A stretch of 64,000 bases of DNA from Cepaea nemoralis (GCA_014155875.1 JACEFZ010027924.1:92001-156000), one strand, 5' to 3'; shown: positions 43,335 to 55,878, counted from the first letter of the stretch. Program-made: numbers and translations. Notes: generated by a model not told the origin, from the letters alone.

Positions 43335-43590
43335 TTAAAAAAGTCGCTTAAAAGTCGAGAAGCTCGACTTCATTGCACCGAGTGTTATCCAATATGTCTC
43401 GGTCTCTTTTCGCAGGGCGGCCGGCTGAAAGCCTCGCACAAAGCACGGACTTCGTACCTCCAGCCACCACCAGTAAGAATCTCCGAGTACAATTAACTCC
43501 TGCATCGAAAGACGTATCCCGAGATCGAACCCACAACCTTCGGAGAGCGAGGCTGTTGGCTTAACCACTTCGCCACGGAGACACCATGTG
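43335..43590 (-). mobile_element. SINE family C copy
   Basis: The reverse strand shows CGTCTCCGTGGCGAAGTGG (A box), GTGGGTTCGATCTCGGG (B box), a body with GGCTTTCAGCCGGCCGCCC, and a self-complementary 3' terminus around GAAGTCGAGCTTCTCGACTT. Full length, and the best copy for the family consensus. Confidence 0.85.
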
Positions 43591-43807
43591 TGTAAATCAG
43601 GATTACACATTTTATACATTTATCAGTATATTTCTTTCTAAATTAGTAATTGTGCCTAGGTGATGACCTATTAGGTGTGCCCATTTCGTTTTTCATCTGC
43701 TGAGGTATGTTTAACTTTCCTAACAAGCAAACTTGTCCTCTGAGTTTTTCGCCCTTATCGGAGAAATCCAGACGTCCAATTCATTATCCTAGGATCGCGG
43801 TGTGGGA

Positions 43808-43827
43808 GGGGGGGGGGGGGGGGGGGG
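43808..43827. repeat. Poly-G run (20 bp)
   Basis: Uninterrupted G20, capable of quadruplex formation and prone to length error in sequencing. Confidence 0.9.
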
Positions 43828-43954
43828 TGGAATCCATCCTGTTTCTTCGTGAAAGTGCAAACAGTCAGCAGCGTGATATAAACCTGGTTTGCTTGAGCTA
43901 GAGGCCGCCGCTGCAACCTTTGATCTAATCCGCTCCCTAGATTCATTACAACTG

Positions 43955-44170
43955 GCTCCGTGGCGTAGGTGTTAAGGAGGCAATTCGTAGTCCCGTACAC
44001 CGCTTTTGAAGTACACCTGCGGGCGATTCGGAAGCAGACCGCCTTGCCAATGGTTTCATACAATGGTATGAGTGCCGGTCATTCAGAAAGCAATGGCGAA
44101 CTACTGAACGTAAACTTGCCAGGAAATCACTTTGGGTTGACTGCAACATCCTGTAAAGGATTTGCAACTA
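43955..44170 (+). mobile_element. SINE family A copy (head variant)
   Basis: CTCCGTGGCGTAGGTGTTAA (A box), GCGGGCGATTCGGAAGCAG and GTCATTCAGAAAGCAATGGC, ending CCTGTAAAGGATTTGCAAC. The body lacks the AGCAGCTGAAAAATG segment, so it carries an internal deletion of about 20 bp. Confidence 0.72.
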
Positions 44171-44524
44171 ACTCCTCTAAAAACAGATCAACGGGACGCG
44201 CCTGACAGTTTGGGAACCCCGAATGCTGATCAACAAATAGTCATTAGCCGTGATTGTAGTGAAATAAACCTGGCAGGGTGGACTCGGGTGGAGAATGTGG
44301 GTGAACTACGGATCAGACAATCCCTGTAATTGGTTGACATGTTGGGTAGCATGCGTTTGAACAGTTTGATTACTTTGAGGCCATATATGTGGTTGCCAAT
44401 GTTTGAATTATTGTGGAGTTGATAGATCGGCAGGCCTTGGTAAGGCTCAAATGGATGTTCTCACATCCATTAATTACAATGCTTACATAAGTGGTAATAG
44501 TGATTCTTCTTCTTCTTCTTCTTC
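44171..44524. other. No gene
   Basis: Unassigned sequence ending in a (TTC)n run (44505-44524), which is the GAA-type tail of the LINE fragment on the reverse strand. Confidence 0.4.
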
Positions 44525-45040
44525 AGCATTCCGAGCCATTGAGGTTCTTTGCTGCAAATACAATCTGTCTCCATTCGTCTCTCTGGTGGACCTTCTCTTG
44601 CCAGTCGTTGATTCCAAGTGCTTGTAGGTCTGTATGTATATTATCTCTCCACCGCCTTCTTGGTCTACCTCGGGGTCTACGGTCATTTATTTCCTGAGTG
44701 TAAGCGAGTTTTGTTTCCCTATTATCTTCCATTCTTTCTATATGCCCCAGCCATTGTAGTCTATTAGCCTTCATGATACCAGTGATTAGCGGGGACTTAA
44801 ACAAATCATAAATGTCTTTGTTACTTCTTCTTTTCCACTCTCCACTTTGTGTATCCCTAATGGGTCCAAAGATGCGTCTTAAAATTTTGTTCTCAAAGGT
44901 TTGTAACAAGGCTTCGTCTCCTTTCGTTGTACTCCAGGTTTCAGAGCCATACAGCACAACTGGTCTGATCAGTGTTTTGTATATTGTGATTTTGGTGTTG
45001 CGAGATAGCGCCTTTGATTTTAGTAGATGTTGTAGTAACT
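44525..45040 (-). pseudogene. LINE RT C-terminal fragment with (GAA)n tail
   Basis: The reverse frame (44957-44523) carries MLYGSETWSTTKGDEALLQT, LRRIFGPIRD, QWLGHIERMED and RPRGRPRRRWRDN, a typical C-terminal LINE RT region downstream of YADD. Homology continues upstream to about 45040. The 3' end runs into GAAGAAGAAGAA. The copy is 5'-truncated. It is a different family from 1905-2403, judging by the residues between shared motifs. Confidence 0.8.
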
Positions 45041-45064
45041 AATGATTACAAGTTATAATTCTGG

Positions 45065-45204
45065 AGCGCCTCTATAACAACAACAGCTTCTACTACTACC
45101 AGTAGTAATACTAGAACTACACGGCTACTGCTGCTACTGTACTACATTATTATTATAACAACAATTACAACAACAATATCAACAACAATATCAATATCAA
45201 TATC

Positions 45205-45259
<55 letters not shown>

Positions 45260-45277
45260 GTAATAACATCACCAGTT

Positions 45278-45347
<70 letters not shown>

Positions 45348-45366
45348 ATACTACTACTACTACTAT

Positions 45367-45414
<48 letters not shown>

Positions 45415-45440
45415 AACAACAACTACTACTCCTACTATTC

Positions 45441-45516
<76 letters not shown>

Positions 45517-45620
45517 ATTATTACTATACCAAAAATTACAACAACAAAATCAATTACAACAATAGCAACTACTACTATTATCACAATAACAACTACTAGT
45601 AGTAATATTAACACTAACAC
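45065..45620. repeat. Compound (CAA)n/(CTA)n microsatellite
   Basis: (CAA)n dominates 45150-45310 and (CTA)n 45310-45515, with TAA-rich flanks. Total about 500 bp. Confidence 0.93.
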
Positions 45621-46082
45621 TAATGCTGCTGCTACTACTTCATTCTTGTCTTCTACTTCTTCATCTTCCCACTCTTCCACCACCAACACCTCTTCTTCCT
45701 CTTTTTTACTCGTCTTCTCACAGCTCTTTCACCTTCTTTTACTTCCGTCTCCATTTCTTTGCCTCATCTTCCACGTCATCTTGCTTCTTCTTCTCCCACT
45801 CGTCTTCCTTATCCGTATTTATTTTCTTTATCTTTTTATTCCTTATCGCTTCTGTTTTCTTCGTCTTGGTTTCATGTTTTCTACATTATTCCTTTCCTCC
45901 TTTTCACACATGGTCTTCCTAACATACTATCTTTTGCAACACAAGACCTATAAATCACACTAACTAGATTTCAGGTGCCTTTAATCTGTTCCCGTCACTT
46001 CTACTAGTCCAGTTCCCTCTGTGAAGACATGAACTTATAGAAATTAGTCTGCATCCACAGAACTTCGAGGGACATAATTCAA
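45621..46082. other. Pyrimidine-rich, no gene
   Basis: CTT/TCC-rich + strand. The forward frames here (poly Ser, Leu, Phe) reflect composition. Confidence 0.5.
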
Positions 46083-46355
46083 CATAGCGAACACACATAC
46101 CGCCCGATTATCTTATGTGTAGCATACAAATATGCCAAATCAATATCTTATATGTAGCAAACATGCATGCCTTCCCAGTATCTTATATGTAACATACATA
46201 CATGCCACTCCAGTATCTAACATGTAGCATATAGCAAACACACAGTGCCTTATATGTAGCAAACATACATGCCGCCCTATTATCGTATATGTAGGAAATA
46301 CACACGCCGCCCCAGTATCTAATATGTAGCATACATACAAACCGCCCACACAAAA
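46083..46355. repeat. Minisatellite, about 37-bp unit, 7 copies
   Basis: Variants of CAGTATCTTATATGTAGCA followed by AACATACATGCCGCCC recur about every 36-40 bp. A further piece (CATATCTTATATGTGGCAT) appears at 46628 after a PLE-like insertion, so the array was interrupted. Confidence 0.8.
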
Positions 46356-46369
46356 ATGGCAAAATTTTC

Positions 46370-46625
46370 TTTTAAATTTTCATTTTCTCCTCATTGTTCT
46401 AATTTTTGTCAATCCTTCTCATCCCGTTCTTATGCCTTAATGTAGTCACTGGAGGGTCTTCTCCGTGATTATATGTTGTGTTTTGAGTATGTATTTGTTT
46501 GCCGATGAAGGCTAGTCGCCACAACGTCTTGTAACTTTTCGTAATTCTGTTCTCTAAAGTTGCATTACTTGTGTTATTTTATATTGCGTATATTTCCACA
46601 GCTTTAGCGCAGTTCCACTAATTGT
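46370..46625 (+). mobile_element. Penelope-like (PLE) terminal relic, copy 2
   Basis: Aligns along its length with the reverse complement of 30592-30870. It contains GCCGATGAAGGCTAGTCGCC then ACAACGTC (hammerhead-like core with substitutions) and ends AGCGCAGTTCCACTAATT, the same terminus as the other copy. It lies within the 37-bp minisatellite. No coding sequence is present. Confidence 0.45.
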
Positions 46626-46759
46626 ATCCATATCTTATATGTGGCATCTCTACATGTACCTTTCCAATCACCTTCCTGACGTCTCGGGTTAAATGATCAT
46701 TGCGGTTGAGTTTGACTTAGCGGTTTTGTATATATGTATTATTCGCAGTTAAATAGCAG

Positions 46760-47010
46760 TGCCGTCTCCCTGGTGAAGGTGTTAAGGACGCTGTTCGTAA
46801 TCCTGTATACTCACGTACGAAATACAGCTGCGCGAGATTCGGCAGTGAATCGCGTCGCAGTGGTTTCCTAAGGAAATGTATGAGCCGTTCGTTCAGAAAG
46901 CAATGGCAAACTACTGAACGTAAAATATGCTAAGACATCAACAGCCACTGAAAAATGCTGGTGTTGACTGCAATGTCCTTTAAATAGGATATGCCAAAAA
47001 AAAAAAAAAT
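46760..47010 (+). mobile_element. SINE family A copy (head variant)
   Basis: GCCGTCTCCCTGGTGAAGGT, GCTGCGCGAGATTCGGCAG, GTCGTTCAGAAAGCAATGGC, CAGCCACTGAAAAATGCTGG, then an A-run. Confidence 0.78.
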
Positions 47011-47092
47011 AGCAGTACCTTCTGGCAGTAGAAGTTCTTGTGTGTCTTAAACACACTGCCGTAGTATAATTTCTGGTAGTAGGGCATCCCAC

Positions 47093-47205
47093 GTTGTTCA
47101 GAAAGCAATGGCGAACTAGAGAACGTAAACTTGCCAAGAAATCACGAACAGACAAAAAATGGTGAGGTTGACTACACTGTCCGGTAAAGGATATTCAACT
47201 AACAT
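47093..47205 (+). mobile_element. SINE family A, 5'-truncated
   Basis: Begins at GTTCAGAAAGCAATGGCG and ends CCGGTAAAGGATATTCAAC. The head is missing. Confidence 0.65.
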
Positions 47206-47504
47206 TTTTACCCCATGTTGGGCAGGTCACGAGATAGGGATCAAGTAAAGAATCCACATAAACCTGCTGTTTGTTGATATGGTGTGTGTGCAGCCAAAGT
47301 AAGATAAGGCATTAGTATCTAAATATTTACAACAAATATACATCATATCGTAAATCAGTAAAGCAAAAAATCCGTATTATTCGCCTGGCGTCCATGAGGC
47401 CCATAATTGTATGGGCACATCGGTACACGAAATTTAATGTTGTCACAATTACGATAGAAAACTCTAACCTGCACAGTTCACGGCGACTGCACTAAGCTTA
47501 AAGT
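47206..47504. other. No recognisable gene
   Basis: Unassigned sequence between two SINE copies. Confidence 0.35.
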
Positions 47505-47700
47505 CGCTTAAAAGTCGACAGGGGTCGACTTCATTGTACCCGGTTTTATCCCATATGGCTCGGTCTCTTTCCGCAGCACGGAAAGCATCGCACAAAGGAC
47601 GAACTCCGTAGCTCTAGCGACGACCCACAGGAGTCTCCAAAAAATTTCACTCGTGAACCGAAGGACGCGGCCCGGAATCGAACCCACAACCTTCGGAAAA
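47505..47700 (-). mobile_element. SINE family C copy
   Basis: Reverse orientation with AAGTCGACAGGGGTCGACTT on +, a body with GGCTCGGTCTCTTTCCGC, and B-box-side GAATCGAACCCACAACCTTC. The A-box side is truncated. Confidence 0.75.
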
Positions 47701-47793
47701 CTGCACTAAGCATGCGGTCTTAATTCCAGAGGCTAAAGACACCCTTGTCCTACACCGTAAAATTCTATAGGCAGTAAATGACAGTTTTAATTT

Positions 47794-48091
47794 CACGATG
47801 ACTCGAGATTTGATGTTGTCAATATTACGATGATTCGAGATTTTATGTTGTCAATATTACGATGACTCGAGATTCGATGTTATCAATATTACGATGACTC
47901 GAGATTTGATGTTTATCAATATTACGAAGACTCGAGATTTGATGTTGTCAATATTACGATGACTCGAGATTTGATGTTTTCAATATTACGAAGACTGGAG
48001 ATTTGATGCTGTCAATATTACGAAGACTCGAGATTTGATGTTGCCAAAAATACGATGACTCGAGATTTGATGTTTTCAATATTACGATGAT
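47794..48091. repeat. 32-bp minisatellite, 9 copies
   Basis: Unit ACGATGACTCGAGATTTGAT plus GTTGTCAATATT, 32 bp (one copy 33 bp), repeated directly nine times with 1-4 changes per copy. Most copies carry CTCGAG. There are no unique spacers, so it is not a CRISPR array. Confidence 0.93.
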
Positions 48092-48104
48092 AGTCTCAAC
48101 GTCC

Positions 48105-48240
48105 CAAGCCATTTACTGGTATCCATTTTAGGCTGCTGCTGTATCTCAGATACATTTTCATACTCCGCGTTATAGTGAATTCAAACCCAGGACAATTGGG
48201 CAGGCAAGCAAGCGTGCTATCCTCTACCGCGATACCCTCC
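48105..48240 (-). mobile_element. SINE family D copy (diverged)
   Basis: On +, CCATTTTAGGCTGCTGCTG, AATTCAAACCCAGGACAAT (reverse complement carries a B-box-like GGGTTTGAATT) and GGCAAGCAAGCGTGCTATCC (A-box side) follow the family D layout. Confidence 0.5.
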
Positions 48241-48750
48241 AACATACGAAGAATAGAGCAATGTATTTTTGACAATGATCCATCTGAGGACACACTCTGT
48301 GGAGTTATCAACAACCCCAAAATGACGGCTGATTTATTTACATATTGTCGACTGTGGCTGGGCGAAGAATGTTCTTATTTACAGTCTCTTGTTTATTTGT
48401 TGATGAGTATCAGCAGCAGCGTCGATGGTGTCGTTCCGTATGGTGTCGTTCCATGCATAGGTTACTCATGTCACCTGTCCATCCCACCGGCAGCACTTCA
48501 TTGATTCTAGCTGGATTATTATATTAACTAGACTTACGACAGTGACACATTCGTTATCCACAGCGCTTTGATCGGGAGACTTGATTCGAGGCAGGATTGT
48601 CGGAATGTTGTAGAAAGGGGCAACAGTTAAGGTTGCGTACGTACAGGTGTTTTGCTACAACGGCCAACAAATCGTCTCTTGGATTGTCCTATTTATTTCA
48701 TGTTGCTTCGCTTGATATAATAGCAAATATTAGTGTTTTTGGTATGTGTG
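48241..48750. other. No recognisable gene
   Basis: A forward 109-residue frame (48175-48504) overlaps the SINE D fragment and shows no domain. It is not called as a gene. Confidence 0.35.
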
Positions 48751-48763
48751 TACGTGTGAATGT
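48751..48763. repeat. 13-bp LINE target duplication, left
   Basis: TACGTGTGAATGT occurs here and at 52010-52022, bracketing the LINE. Confidence 0.9.
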
Positions 48764-51700
48764 GGGGGGTACGGGGTGTCCGGCATTGGTAGCACCTTTG
48801 GTAAGGATGACTCTCATGTCCTTTTCAGGACCCATCCCCCACTGGTCCAAGCCTGACACTCAGCTCGTGCCTGTGGCTCCTAGTAGCTGTCAGCATGCGA
48901 CAGCGGCCACCCCACGGGCAACAGCTGTGAGAGGCTGGCTAAACCAGGCATGGGTATCCGATTTGGTGTCAAACCAAGAGGTAAACTAGGGTATGCCTAC
49001 CCAGCATGTGAAGACAGGATTCGGCAGACTGCGCGGAAGAAATCATTCCTGATTCAACGGGCAAGACGGCGTTTACCTGCAAAGCGTTATGGAACGTAAT
49101 GAGCACGGCAAGGCACGTAGAGCGCCCTGGTCATCCACTGCACCTGTATTCGTCTCCAGTCGTCTCAACTTGTCTTGCCACTGGACTCAGATGGACTCAG
49201 GCGAGAGAGTGAGGTCGACGAATTCCGCAACTCTTCCTCACTTTAATCCAAGTCATCGCGCAGGTCATTCTTCATCCAACGTCATATATCGTAACAGCAA
49301 TGGACTCCGCCTCCTTCAGACATGTGCCGAATATGATCTCCTGATTACGAACACAATTTTCCGTCTCCCCATGAGAAATAGGACATTGTGGATGCACCCT
49401 CGCTCGAAACACTGGCACCTCATTGACTATGTCATCGTCAAGAGGAGTGACAGACAAGACGTTCGAGTGACAAAATCCATGTGTAGTGCCGAATGTTGGA
49501 CAGACCATCGTCTCATTGTCTCGAAAATAAACATTCACATCAGGCCACCACGGCGTCCTCAAGGAGCGAAAATGCAAAAAAAGCTAAATGTCACCCGCCT
49601 AAACAGCAAGAAAATGCAGCAGTCGTTTGAAAATATGCTGGAAGACCGCCTCAAGCCCAATGCTGCAGCTAAACAGGATACAGAAACAGAATGGAGAGCC
49701 CTAAAGGACATAATTTACAACACTGCTATGGAAATCCTGGGTCCAACCCCCCAAAATCATAAAGACTGGTTTGATGAAAATTCCGAAGACATCAACCAAT
49801 TGCTGGCCGAGAAACATCTTCTCCTCAAGGCACATTTGAATGACCCAAAGTCAACATAAACAAAAGATGCTTTCAAGAACATTCAGAGAGTAGTGCAGCA
49901 GAAACTTCAGCACATGCGGGACTTCTGGCTGAGCAGCAAAGCTGATGAAATTCAGGGCTTTGCTGACAAACATGATATGAAAAACTTCTACGACTCACTG
50001 AAAGCGGTTTATCGTCCTACATCACCAGGCATAGTTCCCTTCCTCAGTGCAGATGGGGGAACATTGGTCACCGATAAGAAAGAAATCCTTCAACGCTGGG
50101 CAGAGCATTTCAGCAAAATCTTAAATGCAACTTCCTTCTTCGATGATGAAACCATCAACTGCCTTCCTCAAGTTCCCACCAATGAGACACTTGATGACCT
50201 GCCAACCATAGTGGAAGTAAACAAAGCCATCCGGCAACTCTCCAGCGGCAAGGCACCTGGTCCTGACTCCATCCCAGCAGAGATATACAAGGCAGGTGGG
50301 CCGGTCCTAACAGAGCAGCTTCACCAAGTCTTTACAAACATATGGGTGAACGAGACCATGCCACAAGATTTCAAGGACGCGTCAATAGTCTACCTTTACA
50401 AACGTAAAGGAAACCGCCAATCCTGTGACAACCACCGAGGCATCTCCTTGCTTTCAATTGCAGGGAAGATACTCGCCAGAATTCTTCTCAATCGCCTCAC
50501 AGCCCATCTCGATCAAGGTCTTCTTCCTGAGAGTCAATGTGGCTTCAGAAAAGAACGTGGAACTGTTGACATGATTTTCGCTGCAAGGCAGCTGCAAGAG
50601 AAATGTCAGGAACAGAACTGCGAAATGTTCTCCACTTTCATTGACCTTACCAAGGCTTTTGATACAGTCAGCAGAGAAGGACTGTGGAAGATTATGGCAC
50701 AATATGGCTGTCCACGAAAGTTTGTCCAAATAGTGCGGCTATTTCATGACGGCATGCAGGCAAGAGTACAGGAAAATGGTGAACTGTCTGAACCCTTTCC
50801 TGTCACCAATGGAGTGAAGCAAGGATGTGTCCTGGCACCAACACTGTTCAGCCTCATGTTTTCAGCCATGTTGATGAATGCCTTCGAGAATGACGACATT
50901 GGAATAGACATCAACTACCGTATGGATGGAAAGTTATTCAATCTCAGAAGGCTGAAAGCTAAAACCAAAATTAACAGCGACACCGTCAGAGAGCTCCTGT
51001 TTGCTGATGATTGCGCTCTATACGCCAACTCAGAGGCGGACATGCAACATAATGTTTCGGCTTTCTCACATGCCTGTGCCAACTTTGGGCTCAATATCAA
51101 TTTGGAGAAGACTGTAGTTATGTACCAGCCAGCTCCAGGGAATAATCACACTGTGCCGAATATCAAAGTGAATGATCATAGACTAAGTGTTGTGGACAAA
51201 TTCACCTATCTTGGCAGCACTGTGTCACAAGCTGCCACAATTGATGACGAAGTGAATGCAAGAATCTCCAAGGCCAGTGCGGCCTTTGGCAGACTGTACA
51301 AGAATGTATGGGACAGAACTGGAATAAGCCTGCAAACAAAGCTAAAAGTCTACAAAGCAGTTGTATTATCCACACTGCTATATGCTTGTGAAACCTGGAC
51401 TGTTTATCAGCGACACGCTAGGAAATTAAACCACTTCCACACAGTCTGCCTAAGGAAGCTACTGAAGATTAAATGGCAAGACAAGATCCCAGACACTGAA
51501 GTCCTAGAAAGAGCGTCCATGCCCAGTATCCACACTCTACTGATGAAGAATCAGATTCGCTGGGCTGGTCACTTGACTCGCATGCCAGATCACAGGCTCC
51601 CTAAACGAATTTTTTACAGCGAACTGCGTTGTGGTAAACGCTCCCAAGGTGGCCAGAGGAAACGCTTTAAAGACACTCTGAAAATTTCACTGAATGCTTT

Positions 51701-52009
51701 TGGAATTCATCATGACACCTGGGAGGCTGCAGCCAGAGACCGAAATTCGTGGCGTGCATCATTACGCAAAGGTGCAGTCATATGTGAGGCAACCAGGACT
51801 GCAAGAGCTGTGAAGAAAAGGCAGGACAGAAAAAACACTGCAGGAAATCCTCCTCCAGAGACGTCAAGCATTCTTTGCCCACATTGTCAAAGAACATTTC
51901 GAGCCAAAATAGGCCTTATCAGCCATCTTAGAACCCACGGCTCCATTCCTTTAACCCCACTGGATGAAATGAATGGTCATCATCATTCTTGATGGACAAA
52001 CAACAACAA
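48764..52009 (+). mobile_element. LINE (APE-type, RTE-like) with 13-bp target duplication
   Basis: 3,246 bp bounded by the duplicate TACGTGTGAATGT. It retains a GC-richer 5' region (48764-49280) with no usable frame, then the end of the endonuclease, the full RT, a C2H2 finger and a short (AAC)n-type tail (51998-52009). Because the element begins with what looks like its own 5' UTR but lacks most of the endonuclease, it carries an internal deletion rather than simple 5' truncation. Confidence 0.85.
49284..51992 (+). pseudogene. LINE ORF2: endonuclease end, RT, zinc finger
   Basis: One frame interrupted by a single TAA at 49857-49859; the two parts, 49089-49859 and 49893-51992, are in the same frame. 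The endonuclease end is visible as GLRLLQTCAEYDLLITNT, HWHLIDYVIVKR and TDHRLIVSK; its N-terminal catalytic half is missing and 49089-49280 does not read as endonuclease. RT: SGKAPGPDSIPAEIYK, GFRKERGTVDMIF, FIDLTKAFDTV, GVKQGCVLAPTLFSLMF, LLFADDCALY at about 50995-51024. Next come a GSTVSQ..IDDEVNARI region, LLYACETWT, IRWAGHLTRM, and a C-terminal C2H2 finger CX2CX12HX3H at 51877-51939. It would copy and insert LINE RNA. This copy is dead, but the RT core is intact. Confidence 0.9.
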
Positions 52010-52022
52010 TACGTGTGAATGT

Positions 52023-53085
<1,063 letters not shown>

Positions 53086-53808
53086 CCCGCCCATACAAAG
53101 CCATGCCTACAGTAGACATTGTATTACACATAATATGTTACATACAATAGATACAATAAATAAAACAGGTGAAAGGGATGGGTTAAAACATAAACATGAA
53201 TACCAATTGTATAAACTACAAAAAACACGCACTATAAAACTAGGACATGCAACCTTAGAGTACAAAAAGCATAAACACTTACATTAATAATGTACATAAC
53301 AAACACATTACCAACTAAGGCTGGTGTTGACAAAAGGGAAAGTTTAGTTAGAGAACATGTCAAATTTTTAATGTAAAAATAGTCTGCGTGTTATCTCTTC
53401 GGAAACGTTGTTATCTGTTTATAGTTAGTTCACTCTTTGCGTTCATGTCTCCCATGACAATTAGTGTAAGCAAGTAATACTCGAAGTCAAATTTGAGGCT
53501 ATAAAATATGTTTTCATAGCATATGTAGATATGAAGATATATACATGTGATTTCTAACGACACATTGTTCCATGTTGCACTTTACAAAATACAGATTTCA
53601 CTCAAACAACGCCATATTAAACGTCTCGATGTGTATTTATTTCAAATCGACTGCTGATTGTCTCATTCTCAAGCTGATAGCTAACGTGATTAAAAATTAC
53701 ATACATTAGGAACACTGTTATGTTTTACTTTGGTATGATACACAGCATGAAACAGTAACAAAGAAGTCAAATAACATAGTATCTATGATGTAAGTACAAG
53801 CCTCTACA
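53086..53808. other. No recognisable gene
   Basis: AT-rich sequence with short frames only. No motif or repeat copy is recognised. Confidence 0.4.
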
Positions 53809-54797
53809 ATGCTCAGAGATTGAAGGCTAAGACCAAAATTAGGAGGGTACTGATCAGAGAGTTGCTTTTTGCAGATGATGCTGCAGTTACGACCCACTCT
53901 GAGGAAGAATTGCAATGTCTACTATCTGCATTCTCCAATGCTTGTTCTGAATTTGGTTTAACAATTAGCAAAAAGAAGACACAGATTATGTCACAAGGTG
54001 CACATGGGGTACCATAAATCTTTATTGACGACGCCGAACTAGAGATAGTAGACCATTTTACATATCTAGGATCAGTGGTAAATAGCAAATTATCCCTAGA
54101 TCAGGAAATCAACATCCGGATTGGTAAGGCAGCAACAACAATGAACAGGTTAAGAAAAAGAGTCTGGGAGAACAGGAAGCTTACTGCCAAAACAAAAGTC
54201 CTTGTCTATCAAGCCTGTGTCCTTAGTACTCTTCTCTATGGCAGTGAAACCTGGACAACTTACTCACACCAAGAGAACAATTTAAACAGCTTTCATATGC
54301 GGTGTCTGCGAAGAATTCTTGGTATTAAGTGGCAAGACAAAATCACAAATACTGAAGTATTGGAAAGATCAGGTTGTGTGACAGTTTATTCCATGCTCAG
54401 TCTTCATAGACTTAGATGGATAAGACATCTTAGGAGGATGGATGATGGTAGAATACCAAAGAATATCTTTTTTGGTGAATTACAGATGGGTAAGAGATCT
54501 CAGGGTCGGCCTCTACTACGATACAAAGATGTGTGTAAGCGGGACATGATTGATACAGGCATTGATAATGCACATTGGAAGCAAGTCGCCGCTGAACGGG
54601 TTGCATGGAGGGCAAATATCAGAAATTGAATAAAGTCAAAGGAGAAAATTATTGCAGAAAAGTCACACACCAAGCGTTTGAGACGTAAGATGGTGCATGA
54701 TGGTGGAAATGACCACGTGTTCAGATGCACCCACTGTGAACGGACATTTACAGCGCAAATTGGCCTTATCAGTCACACTCGCTACCGCCATAGTTAA
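53809..54797 (+). pseudogene. 5'-truncated LINE, second family with C2H2 tail
   Basis: Begins within RT just before the catalytic motif (RLKAKTKI, then RELLFADDAAV at about 53857-53890). After a stop at about 54015 it continues as FTYLGSVVNSKLSLDQEI, LSTLLYGSETWTTY, LGIKWQDKI and LRWIRHLRRMDD, with a stop after RANIRN, then a final CX2CX12HX4H finger (CTHCERTF, IGLISHTRYRH) ending at 54797. Same architecture as 48764-52009 but clearly diverged. At least two stops make it non-functional. Confidence 0.85.
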
Positions 54798-55007
54798 AAG
54801 TTATTATGCCTTTTTAAAGCACAAACTATCGTCTGTCAAGACGGCAAGGTGCCAATGGATGATGTAAGTACACTAATAAGGTATCGATTAAATATAATAC
54901 TAGCATAATCTCCAATTCTCCACTTCACACTCTCTTCATTAAATTACCATTTATGGGAGAAGTAAACGTATTCCTATTCAATATGTTTCCATCTTTTTTT
55001 TAAAAAG

Positions 55008-55165
55008 TTGTATATCCTTTACATGACGTTGCAGTCAACACCAGCATTTCACTGTCATTGTTGATCTCATGGCAAATTTTTCATTGAGTAATTTGTTATT
55101 GCTTTCTGAACAACTGGCTCTAATACCACACGTTAAAACCAGCGAGACACGGTCTTGAGCTCGGC
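55008..55165 (-). mobile_element. SINE family A copy, partial
   Basis: Reverse orientation. + strand marks are GTATATCCTTTACATGACGT, GCAGTCAACACCAGCATTTC and CATTGAGTAATTTGTTATTGC. Confidence 0.68.
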
Positions 55166-55429
55166 TTCCATCTATTTGATACTATTACTAAGGGTTATCT
55201 TTCTTCTTCGCATAATCCCGAATCACACCACCAGATACAACTCTCCGGTCAGCGATTTCTATTTACTACATAACCGTCAATGTTCTCACGAAGTCTCTAT
55301 TCGATAACGTTTCATTGGCCTACCTGTCACCAAGTAGATTATCGCCAATAGTCAAGCTCTTCGTGGGCATTATTGCACTTTGTATTACCCGTATCGTCTG
55401 CTCTACTAATTATTTTTCATCATCTGTCA

Positions 55430-55872
55430 CAAGCGTCAAATCCTTCGACCAAACCTTCCATACTTTCTTAAATCCAGACACTTAAATACCAGTTATGTAC
55501 CTTCTGTAGTTATGTCAAGAGTGTCTTGAACTTTTATCTGAAAGGATATTTCACACGATATGATTATCAACGTCAGCACGTTCCCCTTTTTCCATTACCG
55601 AAAACTTTAACTTACCATTACAGAATGTCTGCAAAAGAACCATTTATACAGACTACTCACGCATCTATCTACGCTCTTGATTTTCTTTTTACCACAAAGT
55701 ATCCCTGTCGTCCATAGTTAACTTCACAACTTTTCCATATCACAGCACCAAGAGCTTTAAACCGCCAATGTACACGAACGCCAATGAAACAGTCGTAACG
55801 GTTAACAACATTTTCCCATTTCACATCTCCAATCTTCAACCTCATAATCTATGTGACGTTGTCATCACCATA
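55430..55872. repeat. Diverged duplication, copy 1 (possible exon-like)
   Basis: Aligns directly with 56630-57050, for example CCTTCCATACTTTCTT, TTTTATCTGAAAGGATATTT, CAGACTACTCACGCATCT, TTTCCATATCACA and GGTTAACAACA. On the reverse strand both copies give a pattern like GV.V.W.F....VIWK, hinting at a decayed coding repeat. No full open frame exists. Confidence 0.6.
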
Positions 55873-55878
55873 GCCTGC

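Noticed and set aside
47794..48091. Possible CRISPR array
   Set aside because: The 32-bp units are contiguous without unique spacers, and the context is eukaryotic; it is a minisatellite.
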